The notes beneath the pieces were generated by a model. It searched no databases, was not told the origin of the DNA, and saw nothing but the letters and a program-made list of their open reading frames with translations. This document shows, in pieces, positions 22,201 to 33,162 of a stretch of 64,000 nt of DNA. Numbering within the stretch: position 1 is the first letter of the stretch; every line of letters begins with the position of its first letter. The stretch spans positions 2,356,001-2,420,000 of the forward strand of contig JBCAQO010000007.1 in the NCBI GenBank assembly GCA_039111635.1, written 5' to 3'. Source of the DNA: Heterobasidion occidentale (Eukaryota > Basidiomycota > Agaricomycetes > Russulales > Bondarzewiaceae). Both the position numbers and the translations under genes were made by a program.

Positions 22201-23837
22201 CAAAGAACATCACCAGAGGTTCGTACATTCCTAAATTGGTGACGAACGCGGCCAGTTTTTCGCTTCCTTCTTTCATGCGTACATTGTTATATCCTGTATC
22301 AACATCCATTAGTGAAAAGTATATGGCTTCGGCTAGAAGGTCCAGTAATTCTTGAATAATCGGCAACGGGTACTTGTTCTTGATTGTTATTTCATTGAGT
22401 TTGCGATAATCCATTACTGGTCGTAGTTTTCCCGTTCTTTTTCTTGATGAAGAAGAATGGGGATGCCATGTGCGATTTGGATTCTCTGATGAATCCTTTC
22501 TGGAGGTTTTCGTCTATGAATTTCTTGAGTTCCACTTGCTCTCCAGGGCTAAGACTGTATAGCTTGGGTTTGAGCGAGTGATCCATTCCTTCCTTGATTT
22601 CTATCTTGTGATCCCAAGGTCGGGAGAGCGGTAGTTGTCCCTTTGGTCGACCTTTGAAAACCTTCCTATAATTCCAGTATTCCTTCGGCACTATTTCTTC
22701 GAAGGATAGTTCGGGTTTCCCTTTGGCGGCTTCTTCTGCCAGTCTTTGCGAGTTGGTGTGCTTTGTTTGTTTTCCTGTCGGTGCTTTGGCAGGTTTGCTT
22801 CCTTGAGCCGGTGTGTTGGCGTATGGAAGTTCCGTGGTTTCGGTGCGATGTATATCGACGCCTTCTTCGGAGTCGTTGTATAATTCCAGTGCCTGTAATG
22901 TTCCCGTATCTAGGCATCTAACGAGGTAGACTCCATCTTCTTCAAGATCCTTGGAGGGAAGTGCCGGAAGTCCGTCACCGTCCTCCGGAACGTCTTCTTC
23001 AGCCCATGTCGGAACCTTATAATTTCTGGTTCGGGCCTTCAGACGTTCAGCATTCAACCTTCGAGTTGTGAACTCCGGACTTGTAGGTATTGTCCGCGGA
23101 TGTGGTACTGTGGTGTTTCCCACTTTCCGGCCTGGTACTGCTTTTCCCGGTTTTTGCACTGGTATTGAGTAGTCGCCCGTTTGTGGTACTGTTTCCATGC
23201 GCCGTATGCTTGGTTTAGGATGTCCTGGTTTTCTTATAGCTCTTCTAGCTTTTACCGGTCCTCCTTTTATTTGGCAGGAGGGCGGGCATCTGGTAAAGTG
23301 TAGCCCGTAGGCATGCCAGTTGACTTCTGGGTTATGTTCTAATAACCAGTCGGTTCCTAAAATGACGTCCTCTTTTCCTATTTCCGCGATATAGAATCTT
23401 GCTGATTCTGTATGCGACCCCCCTTTTTCGCCTAAAACCTGTAGTTTGAGGTTGGCGAATCGTGTAATAGGTCCTCCCTTGAACTCGGTGTTCTGGACCG
23501 TACTGACTGGGATAGGGGTGGGGGTTTTGTGTGTAGTGATTCGATGTGCTTCTACGAAGCGAGGGTGCATGAAGATTCCGGTGGCTCCACTGTCCACTAG
23601 TGCCTGTGTAGCAGCTTTTCTATTCTTGCCTATGAGCATTGTCTCGAGTCGGAGTGATGGTGCACCATGTGATTTCATTTCCGAAAGATACAATACATCT
23701 GGATGTCCATGCTCTTGGTCAGCATCTTTACTGGCCAGAGGAGCGTACCGATTTCCTGCAAGAATCCTACTCTCCACATCCGCTGCTGATGGGAGAGGCC
23801 TTAAAAATTCTTCGAGTCGCTAAAGGCTCGAACTTCC
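19280..23837 (-). CDS. Pol of element A copy 2 (one frameshift)
   Basis: Protease has LVDSGATG and GTDWLLEH. RT has YMDDILVF (near 22110) and RNase H has ECDASDF. Integrase has the HHCC module (GHPGQRG to CAIC), then TMDFITDLP, ISDRGTQF and the Glu in TDGATERMNQ. The chromodomain (YLIKWKGYPESDNSWE) is at about 19720-19780, with a C-terminal tail of some 130 residues. A run of four A (TTTT at 22427-22430 on the + strand) shifts the frame between protease/linker and RT; with three A the sequence would read KNGKLRPVMDYRKLNE. The catalytic residues are otherwise all present. The frame is -1 to gag. Confidence 0.93.
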
Positions 23838-24821
23838 TCGATTTCTTCCATGCTGAGTCCCATCATCATCTGGCGGATGTGGTTGACTCTGTTTTTTCCT
23901 TCCTCGACGTCTTCATCGTCGAATTGTCCTTCGTCCATTTCTGCTTCGCGCACAGGTCTGCGACGGGGGGTTTGGAATCTTCTCTTGGGTCGAGAAGGAC
24001 AGTTGCGCGCCATGTGCCCGGGCTTCTTGCAAAAGAAGCACTTGCCTTCTTTGGCAAGTCGATCTCTCTCTGCCGGGGTAAGCTTCTTGAAGCGAGTTCG
24101 GACAGCATCGGCCTCCATTTCCGCTGCGTCTACATCCATAGGTTCATATTGGGGCTCCCTGTCGTTCCGTGGGGGTGCCCTTTCGTCGTAAAAGGTGCGC
24201 GGAGTGTAAATTTGGAATTTGCCCTTTCGGAGGTCGTATGCTCGGTCCCTTGCGATGCGCATTCTTTCGTGTTTTTTGGCCTTCTCGACTAGTTCTTCCC
24301 ATGTCCCATCTGCAGAGGGATCTTCATAAATTCCTTTTGCCAACTCCCACTTGAGTCCTCGTAGGAAATGGGTTTTCTTGGTTTCTCCGTCTACACCAGC
24401 AAGTGCTGCGAGCTGTTCAAACAGCTGAAGGTAGGTGTTAAATGATTCTTTTCCTTGATTGACTCGGGCCAGTTTGTCGCGAGCATCGGCTTCTTTGTTG
24501 AATTCCTCGAAGTCGGTGGCTATCTTTTTGCGGACGGATGTGAAGCCGACTGTGTCTGCCCAAGTATATCTGTTCCAATCCTTCAGCGTGTTCCTGGCCT
24601 GAGTAAAGTTTCTTGCCCATATCCCTGCCGAGCCTTCTCTTCATATACGATAGAGCGTAAGCGATTTTGGCAAATTCGTTCGCATAATCCTTCTTCCTAG
24701 CCAGGAACATTAGATCGATTTCGTGGAGGAATTGCTCGGTTCGTTTTCTGTTTCCATTGAAGGTGGTGGGTTTGGCCATAGCTGGTCCCTTGGACTCATT
24801 ACCTCCAGTATCTGCCGACAT
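23801..24821 (-). CDS. Gag of element A copy 2 (1-nt frameshift)
   Basis: ATG 24821 (MSADTGGNESKG) starts a protein nearly identical to that of copy 1. Copy 2 reads CTTCTCTTC where copy 1 reads CTTCCTTC (near 24636-24644), shifting the frame after LSYMK. The rest, including the CCHC knuckle CFFCKKPGHMARNC, continues in the other frame to the stop at 23801. The gag stop carries the same AAT TTT TAA context as copy 1. Confidence 0.9.
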
Positions 24822-25343
24822 TGTATCGGGCGGGGCTCTGGATCGTCAGGTGGTTCCGGATTTCCACTTGGTGCTTCAAAATACTCCGGTTCGGGGACAA
24901 ACTCGGTGTGGGGCTCGGAAGTCTTCTTGGGGAGTGGTTTCTTGTAAGGGGGATGCAGCGGGCGTGTTTCTTCTAGAGATTCGACTTCCACTGGCTGTTT
25001 CTCTGGGTAGAGTATGTATGTGCGGTCTTGGCGAGTCACGATGCCTATTTGTCGGTGATTCAGGCTTGTCGAAGGTCTTTCTCGCGATGTAGTCCTCGAT
25101 CTTAACAAGGTGTAGGTCGGGTCGTGCGGGGACAGTTTCTCCTCCCCAAGCTGCGTATTCGTATTCGCTCTTTCCTTGGTCTTTGAAGAATCCGGTGAGG
25201 AATCCCGCGTAGTAGAAGTGTTCTTTCCCTTCGTCGTAATAAAGTTGATCCTTGTCAACGTCTTCGGGTAAATCTGCGTAGACTTCTGCTGGGTCTGTTC
25301 TATAGCCGGGAGGATATCCCGCTGCGACTTCGTCCGTGGTTCT

Positions 25344-25763
25344 TTATTCTTTGAAGAAGAAGGGTACTGCCTGTCTTCTTCCTGCCTGTAGTGCTTCCTG
25401 TAAGTCTGGGTCCCTTTTGATAATTTCGTTGATGGAAATATCAATTTGGTCGATGAGCTGGATGATCTCGGAGAATGTGTGTCCCGAGATGAGGGTTCTG
25501 AGATGATAAGTTTTGTGGGCGAACTCCTCTTCTGACAACAAAAACGATCCCTTCAATTTCTGTTCGGACTGGTGGGGAGTCAGGAGCTTCCAGTGTGTCT
25601 TCCTAGGTTGAGGAGAAGGTCCAGTGGATGAGGATTGAGACGTGGTCTCTGTTCTCCTTGGTCTTGACGAGTTCCGCTCTGATTCCGTCTGTGTCGATAT
25701 TCCTTGCGATGGTTCTTCTGAGATCGGGGATAACGGCGATGGGGAAATCGTCTGGTCTTCCAT
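25344..25763 (-). CDS. Pre-gag ORF of element A copy 2, in frame with gag across a TAA
   Basis: ATG 25763 starts MEDQTISPSPLSPISEEP, then a Ser-rich part and a helical domain (FSEIIQLIDQIDISINEII, DPDLQEALQAGRRQ), ending PFFFKE and TAA. After the stop the same frame stays open with plausible coding sense (DEVAAGYPP, then DQLYYDEGKEHFYYAGFL) until a small deletion near 24890 before the gag ATG. The TAA is also present in copy 1 (2912-2914). It could be a Gag N-terminal domain followed by a leaky stop, or a separate protein. Confidence 0.55.
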   Translation of the reverse strand: MEDQTISPSPLSPISEEPSQGISTQTESERNSSRPRRTETTSQSSSTGPSPQPRKTHWKLLTPHQSEQKLKGSFLLSEEEFAHKTYHLRTLISGHTFSEIIQLIDQIDISINEIIKRDPDLQEALQAGRRQAVPFFFKE

Positions 25764-26136
25764 CGTGTATCTCGACGCAGTTCCTTGCTCTGATGACGTC
25801 GGGCTCTCCGTTGTCCGTGAGGGTGAACGGTGTCTTTGGTTCGTTGATGAAGCAAATCCCGGAAAATCTATATCCAGTTTTAAGGAGGTCTATAATATTT
25901 CGGGTGCTTGTTGTAGCCTGAGTGTGGCTATTCCTGAATAAACCTTTCCTGGGTTCCGGTGTCTTGCGACCTCTATAGCTCCGGGGTTGTTTATTCTTAC
26001 TTGAGGAGTCGCTGCTGGGGTCGCCGTTAGGTTTACCCTGTTGGCGATTGCTAAAATGTTGTTGACTGATGAGAGAAAGAGCTGCTTCTGCTGGGGATCC
26101 AGCTTGAATAGGGTAGGGATAAAAGAGCTCGTTCAA
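25603..26136 (-). CDS. Leader ORF of element A copy 2 (frame disturbed)
   Basis: This is the counterpart of 3173-3706. An extra G near 26115 and a missing base near 25893 compared with copy 1 replace the middle part of the protein, while the second half (GYRFSGICFINEP to ILIHWTFSST) is unchanged. Confidence 0.4.
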   Translation of the reverse strand: MNELFYPYPIQAGSPAEAALSLISQQHFSNRQQGKPNGDPSSDSSSKNKQPRSYRGRKTPEPRKGLFRNSHTQATTSTRNIIDLLKTGYRFSGICFINEPKTPFTLTDNGEPDVIRARNCVEIHDGRPDDFPIAVIPDLRRTIARNIDTDGIRAELVKTKENRDHVSILIHWTFSST

Positions 26137-26137
26137 G

Positions 26138-26968
26138 TGTTAGGTCGGAGACCTATCACGTGCACCGATGCACGAAGGGTCCCTAGGCTAAACTCCACTG
26201 GTTCGTACAGTCGTAGACTCCAATGGATGAAGACGATGGATCGTCTTTGGGCTCTTTCGAGGAACTCGGGGTCGCTGTCGGCTTTGTTCTCGAAGAGATT
26301 GAGAAGGTGATCTTCGAGGTCTTCTCGATGATGAGGAGGAACCGGATGATCTTCTCCTGTCCAACAGATGACACGAGGGGGTGTCCAACTGAGAACGCGG
26401 TAGGCAGCTAGCCCGGTATAGAAGCGGATGAGTAGAGGAGGGGAGGGAAGGGAGACGAGTCCAGTGCTTCGTCAGACCGTGCAAAGAGTTTCTCAGATCT
26501 GACAGAGATCACGAAGCGTGGGCTAAGAAGGTAGCCAGACGCCGGGCGCAGTGCAGAGATCGAGTGTATTACAGGTGAACGAGCTGAGCTTCTTAGAAGC
26601 TCATCTCGGCTATTTACGTACAGAAGTGTCTAGGGCAGGATCAAGATCTGGTCCGTGCGCTTCTCAGGTACCGAAGTCAACGATCGAGATCCGTAAGCTA
26701 GAATGCCTCATCGACTTGCTATGTATCCAAATATAGTAATCCGATCACTAATGTCCATCCACATCTTCGATCGATCAAGAACCAGGAACGGGGGTCAGGA
26801 ACCAATGTCTGTCCACATCAAGAATCAGGAACTAGAAGTTAGCGTTCATGCGTTAGCATGTAAATGGTAAGGAGTCATGGAAAGCGGTCCAAGTCTGCAA
26901 CAAGTCCGAAGCACTTGACCAGCCCATCCACTCACGTGCGAAGCACGTGTTAGGACGCGGTCCTAACA
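26138..26968 (-). repeat. 5' LTR of element A copy 2 (831 bp)
   Basis: It pairs with 16568-17399 and drives the minus-strand element. It is followed on the right by CAATC and the remainder of element C's LTR. Confidence 0.96.
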
Positions 26969-26973
26969 CAATC

Positions 26974-27140
26974 TTCCTACTGCTACCTTCGTTCCCTACT
27001 GTCTTCCTACAGTAGAATCATCATTATTCCTTCCTGTATCATTGTCTGATACAGTCGAGACAGTGCCCACCACTCAGTCCATTGTGCGACCTAGGGAAGA
27101 ACCTGTTACTCTTAGGTTATCAAACAAGCAGTTTGTAACA
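26974..27140 (+). repeat. Right part of element C's 3' LTR
   Basis: It continues the LTR interrupted at 16567 and ends GTTTGTAACA, complementary in pattern to the TGTTAT start. The flank TCCAC (27141-27145) would be C's target duplication. Confidence 0.7.
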
Positions 27141-27472
27141 TCCACAGTAGTAGACATCTGGATTGTCAAGATCTCTGGTCTCTGAAGGATCATAGGGTCG
27201 TATGGGCGGCATGCCTCAGGTTGACCCGAGGAACATTCTAGCAGCCGCACTCCATTCTTGAGACTTGGAGGACAGCGCTAATGAAATGAAAAATAGATGT
27301 GTCATGTGTGTGCAGTTGAACAAAGAGGAAAGAACGCACCAGTGAAATTGAGGGACTCAGAGTGGTAGTAGTATGTACTATGCAGTATGGCACTGACTCA
27401 TGCTCACCGTGACATCACCTGGCATGCTTCCGTGACTTGCCATCCGGCCCTCGTCCACACTCGCCCACCATG
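27141..27472. other. Flank between element C and a carbonic anhydrase pseudogene
   Basis: I see no gene or repeat in it. Confidence 0.5.
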
Positions 27473-28050
27473 GCCAGCCCCAATGCACTTATGCACCCCA
27501 GCATTGACAACATCATCGCCAAGGCCAAATTTCGCCAGGCCAACAGGTACGATGACAATGGCAATAACAACAATGATCCCCAGCCTAGGGTGCATCCGAG
27601 CCCCTATCCTCCTCCCGCATCCAACACGTCCTGCTCTTGTGATGCGCCGTGCGCCCGCGCAGCTGCTCTGGATCGGCTGCACCAATGCGCTCTCTTCAAG
27701 ACGATCTTCCTCAACTCCACAATGGGTAGCATCTTCGTCTACTGCTACATCGCAAAGTACGCCCCCAGCACCGCTCAGCGTCATTATTTCTGAACTCACA
27801 TCCCACTTCACTCGTTGCTCATCGATTCCCGTCAACACGCTTGCCGTCTCCGACTACGCCATCTAAAAGCTTAGAGTCGACCACGGCACGTGTCTTCTTC
27901 CCCTCCCCTAATCCACTCATAGCACGCTGACAAGTTTCCCTCCCAGTCGTTGTCGTGGGCCACACAGACTGCGACAGTATCCATGCGTGGCTTGAAGCTG
28001 ATGAGGCGGGACCTACTGCAGCCCCTTCGACGCCGCTCGAGCGCTAGCTC
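27473..28050 (+). pseudogene. Beta-class carbonic anhydrase pseudogene
   Basis: The start reads MASPNALMHPSIDNIIAKAKF, like the N-terminal helix of fungal beta-carbonic anhydrases. LLWIGCTNA (about 27667-27693) matches the zinc-site motif W-I-G-C-S-D-[AS]-R, with D changed to N and R lost. GSIFVYCYIAKYAP matches GDIFVHRNIAN. AVSDYAI-TAA-KLRVDH leads, over an intron with a GC-type donor (GC..AG, about 27885-27948), into VVVVGHTDCDSIHAWLEA, which keeps the H and C ligands. Internal stops (TAA 27864, TAG near 28047) and frame changes show it is dead. The live enzyme interconverts CO2 and bicarbonate with zinc. Confidence 0.65.
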
Positions 28051-28249
28051 GCACTGCTCACTGCGCTCACCGCCGCCCTCCCCCCACTGCACCCATTGCC
28101 GCCGGCAATACCGCCGGATTCTATGCCGTGCGCTGGAGGGCAATGTGCAGCACAGATGCTCAACAAGTTATTACAAAATGAAGGAGACGGACGCAGTCGG
28201 CACGGGGCAGAAGGGGCAGGGCACGGTGAACAGAAGTGTGGCGCTGCGG

Positions 28250-29138
28250 GCAGGAAGAAGCGCGCAGGCAAGGATGCCAACGGGGACGAGGCAAACAAGT
28301 CCAATTATCTCAAGTCGAAGCTGTAGTGCGTCCACTCGCCTCTTCGTGGTTTGTGGCTGTACTGCCGGTGTTGAGTGCGAGCGCACGCAGGTCATCTAGG
28401 TTCCTGCTCATGAACGTCGGCGAGCTGGGCAACTTCATCTCATATGTGTTCGCACCCGCACCCATCGTCGTGCCCCTAGGCACGGTGCGTCCTCCGCAAA
28501 CTGCCTCTTTACCCCGCTGCTCTTGGGTGAGCGCTTCCGCACCGTAGGTCCTTCCGTTCCATCGCCGGCTTACGCCCTGACCACACGTTGTTGCGCGCAA
28601 TCAGCGCGATCTGCTGGGCATATTGCTCGCCATCGTCAGCGCGGTCACCATCGTGCTCTTGTCCAACCTGTCCAACACGTGCCTCCCGCCCGCGGCACTG
28701 CTTGAGACCATCAAGCAGCACATCTTCATCGTGTACTCCGTTGTCCTTGCCAGCTTGTCGGAGCGCGGCGAGTGGGTCCTCGTGGATATCGGGCTCTGCG
28801 TGCTCTTCGGTGCGTTTGGGTTTGCTTCATGTTCAGATGAGGTCTTATGTTTGCGCGCCGCGCGCGTGTGTCTTGCAGGCAGGTTCACAGTGCTCACGAC
28901 AAAGGGTGTGTCGATGCTGCTTATGATGGAATACATGGAGATGTTCACAGAGTGGATCACATATCCTATTCTAGCGGTTTGCCCTCCCCTCCTACTTACA
29001 AATCCACTACACACACACTCACCCCAGCCTTCCACTGCTCCACACCCAGCACCACTATATCCCCGCCCCCTCCCATTAGGTTTGTGCACCTCGTATTCAA
29101 TCAGCGTGCCCCACTGATTGATTTTTCTTCACTTTAGA
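28250..29138 (+). pseudogene. NIPA-type magnesium transporter pseudogene (DUF803 family)
   Basis: Successive pieces match the family in order: NKSNYLKSKL, FLLMNVGELGNFISYVFAP, IVVPLGTV, ANCLFTPLLLGERFRT, RDLLGILLAIVSAVTIVLL, SERGEWVLVDIGLCVLFG, RFTVLTTKGVSMLLMMEY, MEMFTEWITYPIL. Pieces are separated by plausible introns (for example GTAGTGC..GCAG at 28323-28391 and GTGCGTTTG..TTGCAG near 28811-28879). A 1-nt loss after PLGTV breaks the frame. The first membrane helix is missing, and after TYPIL only a blurred remnant remains before a stop near 29136. The family transports Mg2+ in endomembranes or plasma membrane. It directly follows the carbonic anhydrase remnant. Confidence 0.7.
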
Positions 29139-30449
29139 GTGCTTGTTCACATGTCAGACAATCCTGCAATAACTAGAGGTGTCTACCACGTCCGAATTGT
29201 GTGCGTCCTAAGAATTGATAAAGGGTACGTCTATCGCCGTCTCTTCCACCGTTCGCGATGTTGTGCTCCTATAGTTATGATTGCAAGAGGGCTGTACACA
29301 TATTGCAGCGAGAAATGGTGCATTGGACGGCAACAGGGCTCTGATTGAGTATACCTAGCAAAAATATATGTAAAATGACTGCAATCTATCTCAATCAATT
29401 CAGAGGTTCTTGAGAGTAGCTTGTTCTTGCTCTGAGGCAGAATGCCCAATAAATTTGGTTGAAAAGGCTCTTTAGTGGATATTTGAAAAGGTACAGTCAG
29501 CCTTAATTATTGTATTCGATCTGATTTGATCTGACCCGAGGGCAAACAGGAATAGACGAACTTATGACAAGAAAGATTCGAAAGCGGCGAGTTCGTACCG
29601 GGAAGCAAACTAAGCTAAGGAAATTGCGCGCTGCATATGAGACCATTCGCCAGCATTAGTCGTTGTTTTCAATTCCCGACAGTCATTCGCCAGGACTCGT
29701 TCTCGTCGCAGCTCAAACGAGGGCGTTCTCACTGGGATGTAAGTCGTGCCTGTTCTGGTGCTATGTGCGCCTCGCAACGTAAGGCCTCTCTTTTGGAACT
29801 TTAAACCCTACGCTCATTTGTGCGGTCGGCTGCGAGCTTGATAGCCACCCCAGTGCGGTCAGCGGCAGTACTCGATCGCAAGGGATCTCGCAGCGTCTCT
29901 CGTACATGCCTCCACACAGCCTATTTCACAGAGAAATTTTGTCGACTCAGAGAACGCTCGACAGCGACATACCTTTAGTGATATGATACGGGCTCACCCG
30001 CGGATTATTTCCTTCGAAAAAGCATCCTGAGGAACAAAACAATGTCCATGCACAAGTCGGCAGATGGACACGCGAAGGGGACCGGAGTGGCGATTCTGCG
30101 AAGGAGGGCTAGTTATCGCGTCGATCCTTCCTGTCGTCGGAACCGGGGTCGTACTCAGAATGTTTCACCGTGGAGGGGAAATACGCTACAGCGATGGGGA
30201 ATAAACCTTGAGGAGATGCAAAAAGGATACAGGGTGCGATGAGAAATGAAAGAATACCAGGCTATTTTCTGCAAGGCATGCAGCTCGCCTTCTCGGCGTT
30301 CCAGTGCAAGAGGGCAAAAAGGAAAAGAACGCGTGAGAAGTTCGGAACGCGAAGCACGTGGCGATACGCGACGCGTCGGGTCTGCCAGGCTGAGCCTCTT
30401 CGTTCTCCACTCTCTCTTTCTGCCGACATATGGTCCTCCTCCCTGAGCC
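29139..30449. other. Intergenic, upstream of the SprT-like gene
   Basis: Only short frames without protein character are seen. The last several hundred bases presumably hold the promoter of the gene at 30450. Confidence 0.5.
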
Positions 30450-32748
30450 ATGAAGCCGAAGAAGGATGGAGAACATTACGATTTGAGTCTGAAAAGCACA
30501 GAGGATCAATCTGTCGTTCCAGACAGTGAAGAAGAGAGGTCTGCTCACCCCCACGTCTACAGCCAGGCACATGCTAATGTGATGAAACTTACTCCTTCGA
30601 AGACCGAAGGCACGAACGGCGTGGAAGAAAGTCAAGTGAGCGAGGATGTCGAAGTGATTGAGATCATCTCGAGCGACGAGTCCGGCGACGAGTCGTAAGT
30701 GGTGCGTTCGCGAAAGCTCCCTCATCTCACTGAGCGTGTGTGGTCGGCTTTACACATCAAAGTACAAAGCTGCCCTCTTCGCAATTAGATGGATCTCATG
30801 GGACTTTGCCGAAGAGATCTGATGATGAGGCGGAGGCTTCAGAAAGAGAGGTGTCGATTCCAAGGTGAGACTATCAGGAAACCTCCGACTTCCATATTTC
30901 CAACCAGCGCTACTCCCTACACCCATCCCAGCGAAACTGGAAGTGCAGCGGCAAGAAAAACTCAATCTTCTCGAAAGCAGCGATCACGTCGTATAATCTA
31001 CAGTTCCGAGTCTTCAGACGACGGTAACCATTCGCCTGCCTCGAAGCCGGCCTCTACCGAAGTCATAGAAATCAGCTCGGGCTCAGATTCTGGCGACGAC
31101 TCCTCAGATGAAGACGTGACTCTACCTCCTTCGCCTGTTTCCCTGTTGAAAAGCAAGAAGAAGCTACGAGAACCCGTTGATGATGAATTTTACGAATCGG
31201 ACGATGGAGCCATATTAACGCTGTAAGGATCATCTCTCTCTTATGCACCTTTCTCTTCAATGTCTGAACACACTCTTCAGAGACGAGCCAAAGTCTGCAC
31301 GCAAGCCAGTGCGCCGACTTCCACTCAACGGAATACTCGCGGGCCCGAACCGCCTCTCCCAAATCCCATCAACGCCCGTCAAACCTCGCGCAACAGACCC
31401 CAGCACGCCACACACTCTGCGCGCAGACCCCACCCCGCACCCGTTCCCAGCGCTTCCTTATCCGCCCTCGTCGCGGCCTCTAGTGCCTCCGCGTACGCCG
31501 ACAAAACCCCGTACCCCCGCACCTGCCAGGCTCCCCCGCACGCCGCGCACTTCGAAGAAGGCAATGGCGCTCGCGGCGCAGGCGGACCTCGAGGCGTACG
31601 CACAGGAGCTGTTCGACGAGCTCAACGAGGACGTGTTCAAGGGCGGGTTGCCGGCTAGCACGAAGCTCGTGTGGAGCAAGCGGCTACTCACCACTGCAGG
31701 TCGTGCAAAGTGGCACAGGTACGTTTGCGTCTGCGAAGTGGGGCTCGTCTTCAGGCCGCAATTCCTTAGAAGACGAGAACCTGATAGTGTCATACTCTAG
31801 GTCGAAGGATGGGGTGAATACGACAGAGATCGAGATGGCGACAAAGGTGTTGGACTCGAAAGGTATGCAGCACGCACGATACCCCGCGGCTCAAGAGGTT
31901 GATCAAAGCCTGTTGGCTTAGAACGCATCCGCAACACGCTCTCCCACGAGATGTGTCACCTCGCATGTTGGATCATCAATCAAGAGGCGAAAGAAGGACA
32001 TGGAAAAGTGTGGAAATCGTGGTACGCAGAGTACCGCCTACCTTTCTAAGCGAGTGGCCTCTTGTTGACTTCTTGCCCTCCTACCACTAGGGCTGCGCGA
32101 GTGATGCGCAAACGGGACGATATCGAAATATCTGTACGCACGTTCCCGTCGCAAATATCAGATATCAAGGGCAGAGCTTGACCCTCGACTGTTTCAGACG
32201 CGACACGACTACGAAATTTCGTACCCTTATCAGTGGGGTAAGCTATGCTGTTTCCTTCATAACCATTAATCGTGTTGTTAACGTCACACAGAGTGTGAGG
32301 ACTGTGCCAAAACGTCAGCTCACGACTGTTGATCTCATCGAGAGAGCACTGTACTCAAAGACGACTGGTCTACTATAGATACGGCCGTTTCAGCAAGTCG
32401 ATCCGACCTGATGAAGTTTGTATGTTTTTCCTCGCACCTTCATATCTATGATACCCATTCAAACAACGCCCTCCTTTCTCGATAGTGTGCGGCGCTTGCA
32501 AGACCGGCAAGCTCCAGCCTCTATTCTCCGTTCGTGCGCCGCGGATGCCAAAGGCGAAGGCGGGAAGTAACCTGGCCGCAGACAAGGCGCGTGGTACGTG
32601 TCTCTCCCTGTCCTCGCCGTCGTGTCGCACGGATCCAAGTCGTACTTACATAACGCGCGCTCGAGATTCCCCGCGCACGATCGCACACGTCGATTCGGAC
32701 GTCGAGCTATTGGCGAACACGGTGGGTGGACTACGGATCGAGGAGTGA
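30450..32748 (+). CDS. GCNA/ACRC-like SprT metalloprotease with SUMO-interacting N-terminus
   Basis: ATG 30450 starts an acidic, disordered N-terminal half with two SUMO-interaction-like motifs next to Ser/Asp/Glu clusters (DVEVIEIISSDES and TEVIEISSGSDSGDDSS). A Pro-rich linker follows, then the SprT domain (ELFDELNEDVFKGGLPAST, LVWSKRLLTTAGRAKWHR). The zinc protease motif HEMCH is at 31945-31959, with a third His in EGHGKVWKSW. A zinc ribbon follows (CEDCAKTYGRFSKSIRPDE, then CGAC) and the protein ends LRIEE. About nine short introns are needed; the HEMCH exon starts after an AG at 31919-31920. The first two exon joins are uncertain. Family role: proteolysis of DNA-protein crosslinks in the nucleus, recruited through SUMO. 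Confidence 0.88.
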
Positions 32749-33162
32749 GGTGGGACGTGGTATACCCTGCAGACACAGATGCTCTGTATTGGAATCTACA
32801 GTCGTTCTTCTTGATAGCATGTCACTATGCTTCTATGCATTTAGGTCGCATAACAATTCCTGGTTTGAATTTTCTATCGACGTGGTCGCTGTCTGCCTGA
32901 TGAAACGACTACAGGAAGGTCTTGCGATGATTCTTTATTCAGAACAAGCTCGCCAATCTTTCTTACATAGTCTGTCCAAGCGGATGGACATCATATGTAT
33001 GTGTTACTCATCGCAGGCAGGGGTAGCTGACAATGTTATCAAATTAGATATACATTAGTACTCGGTATACATCATTACTCGAAATAAGCCAGCCACCCTA
33101 CAAAGAAAATATTTCATCTCTCCGTACAGCACGCCTACTGCTGCAGAACTCGCCTCTGCAAT
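32749..33162. other. Intergenic between converging genes
   Basis: It lies between the 3' ends of the SprT-like gene (+) and the permease gene (minus). No feature seen. Confidence 0.5.

Larger units (their letters stand above)
16563..26973 (-). mobile_element. Ty3/gypsy element A, copy 2: complete, with 5-bp duplication CAATC
   Basis: Two LTRs (16568-17399 and 26138-26968) flank about 8.7 kb of internal sequence in minus orientation. CAATC is present on both sides (16563-16567 and 26969-26973), as expected for a Ty3/gypsy integrase. The order on the minus strand is leader ORF, gag, pol with chromodomain, a tiny membrane ORF, a large third ORF and a polypurine tract. The LTRs differ mainly by single-base indels in homopolymers, so the insertion is recent. 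Frameshifts exist in the leader, gag and pol. Confidence 0.97.
11345..27140 (+). mobile_element. Ty3/gypsy element C, 5'-truncated and split by copy A2
   Basis: C starts in the middle of integrase (just before ALSTAYHPQTDGETERVN) directly after the LTR of B, which suggests that B inserted into C. It continues through a chromodomain, a third ORF, a repeat field, a polypurine tract (16089-16098) and a 3' LTR starting TGTTATGACT at 16102. Copy A2 (16563-26973 with its duplications) interrupts this LTR, which resumes at 26974 and ends GTAACA at 27140. It is the oldest layer of the stack. Confidence 0.8.
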
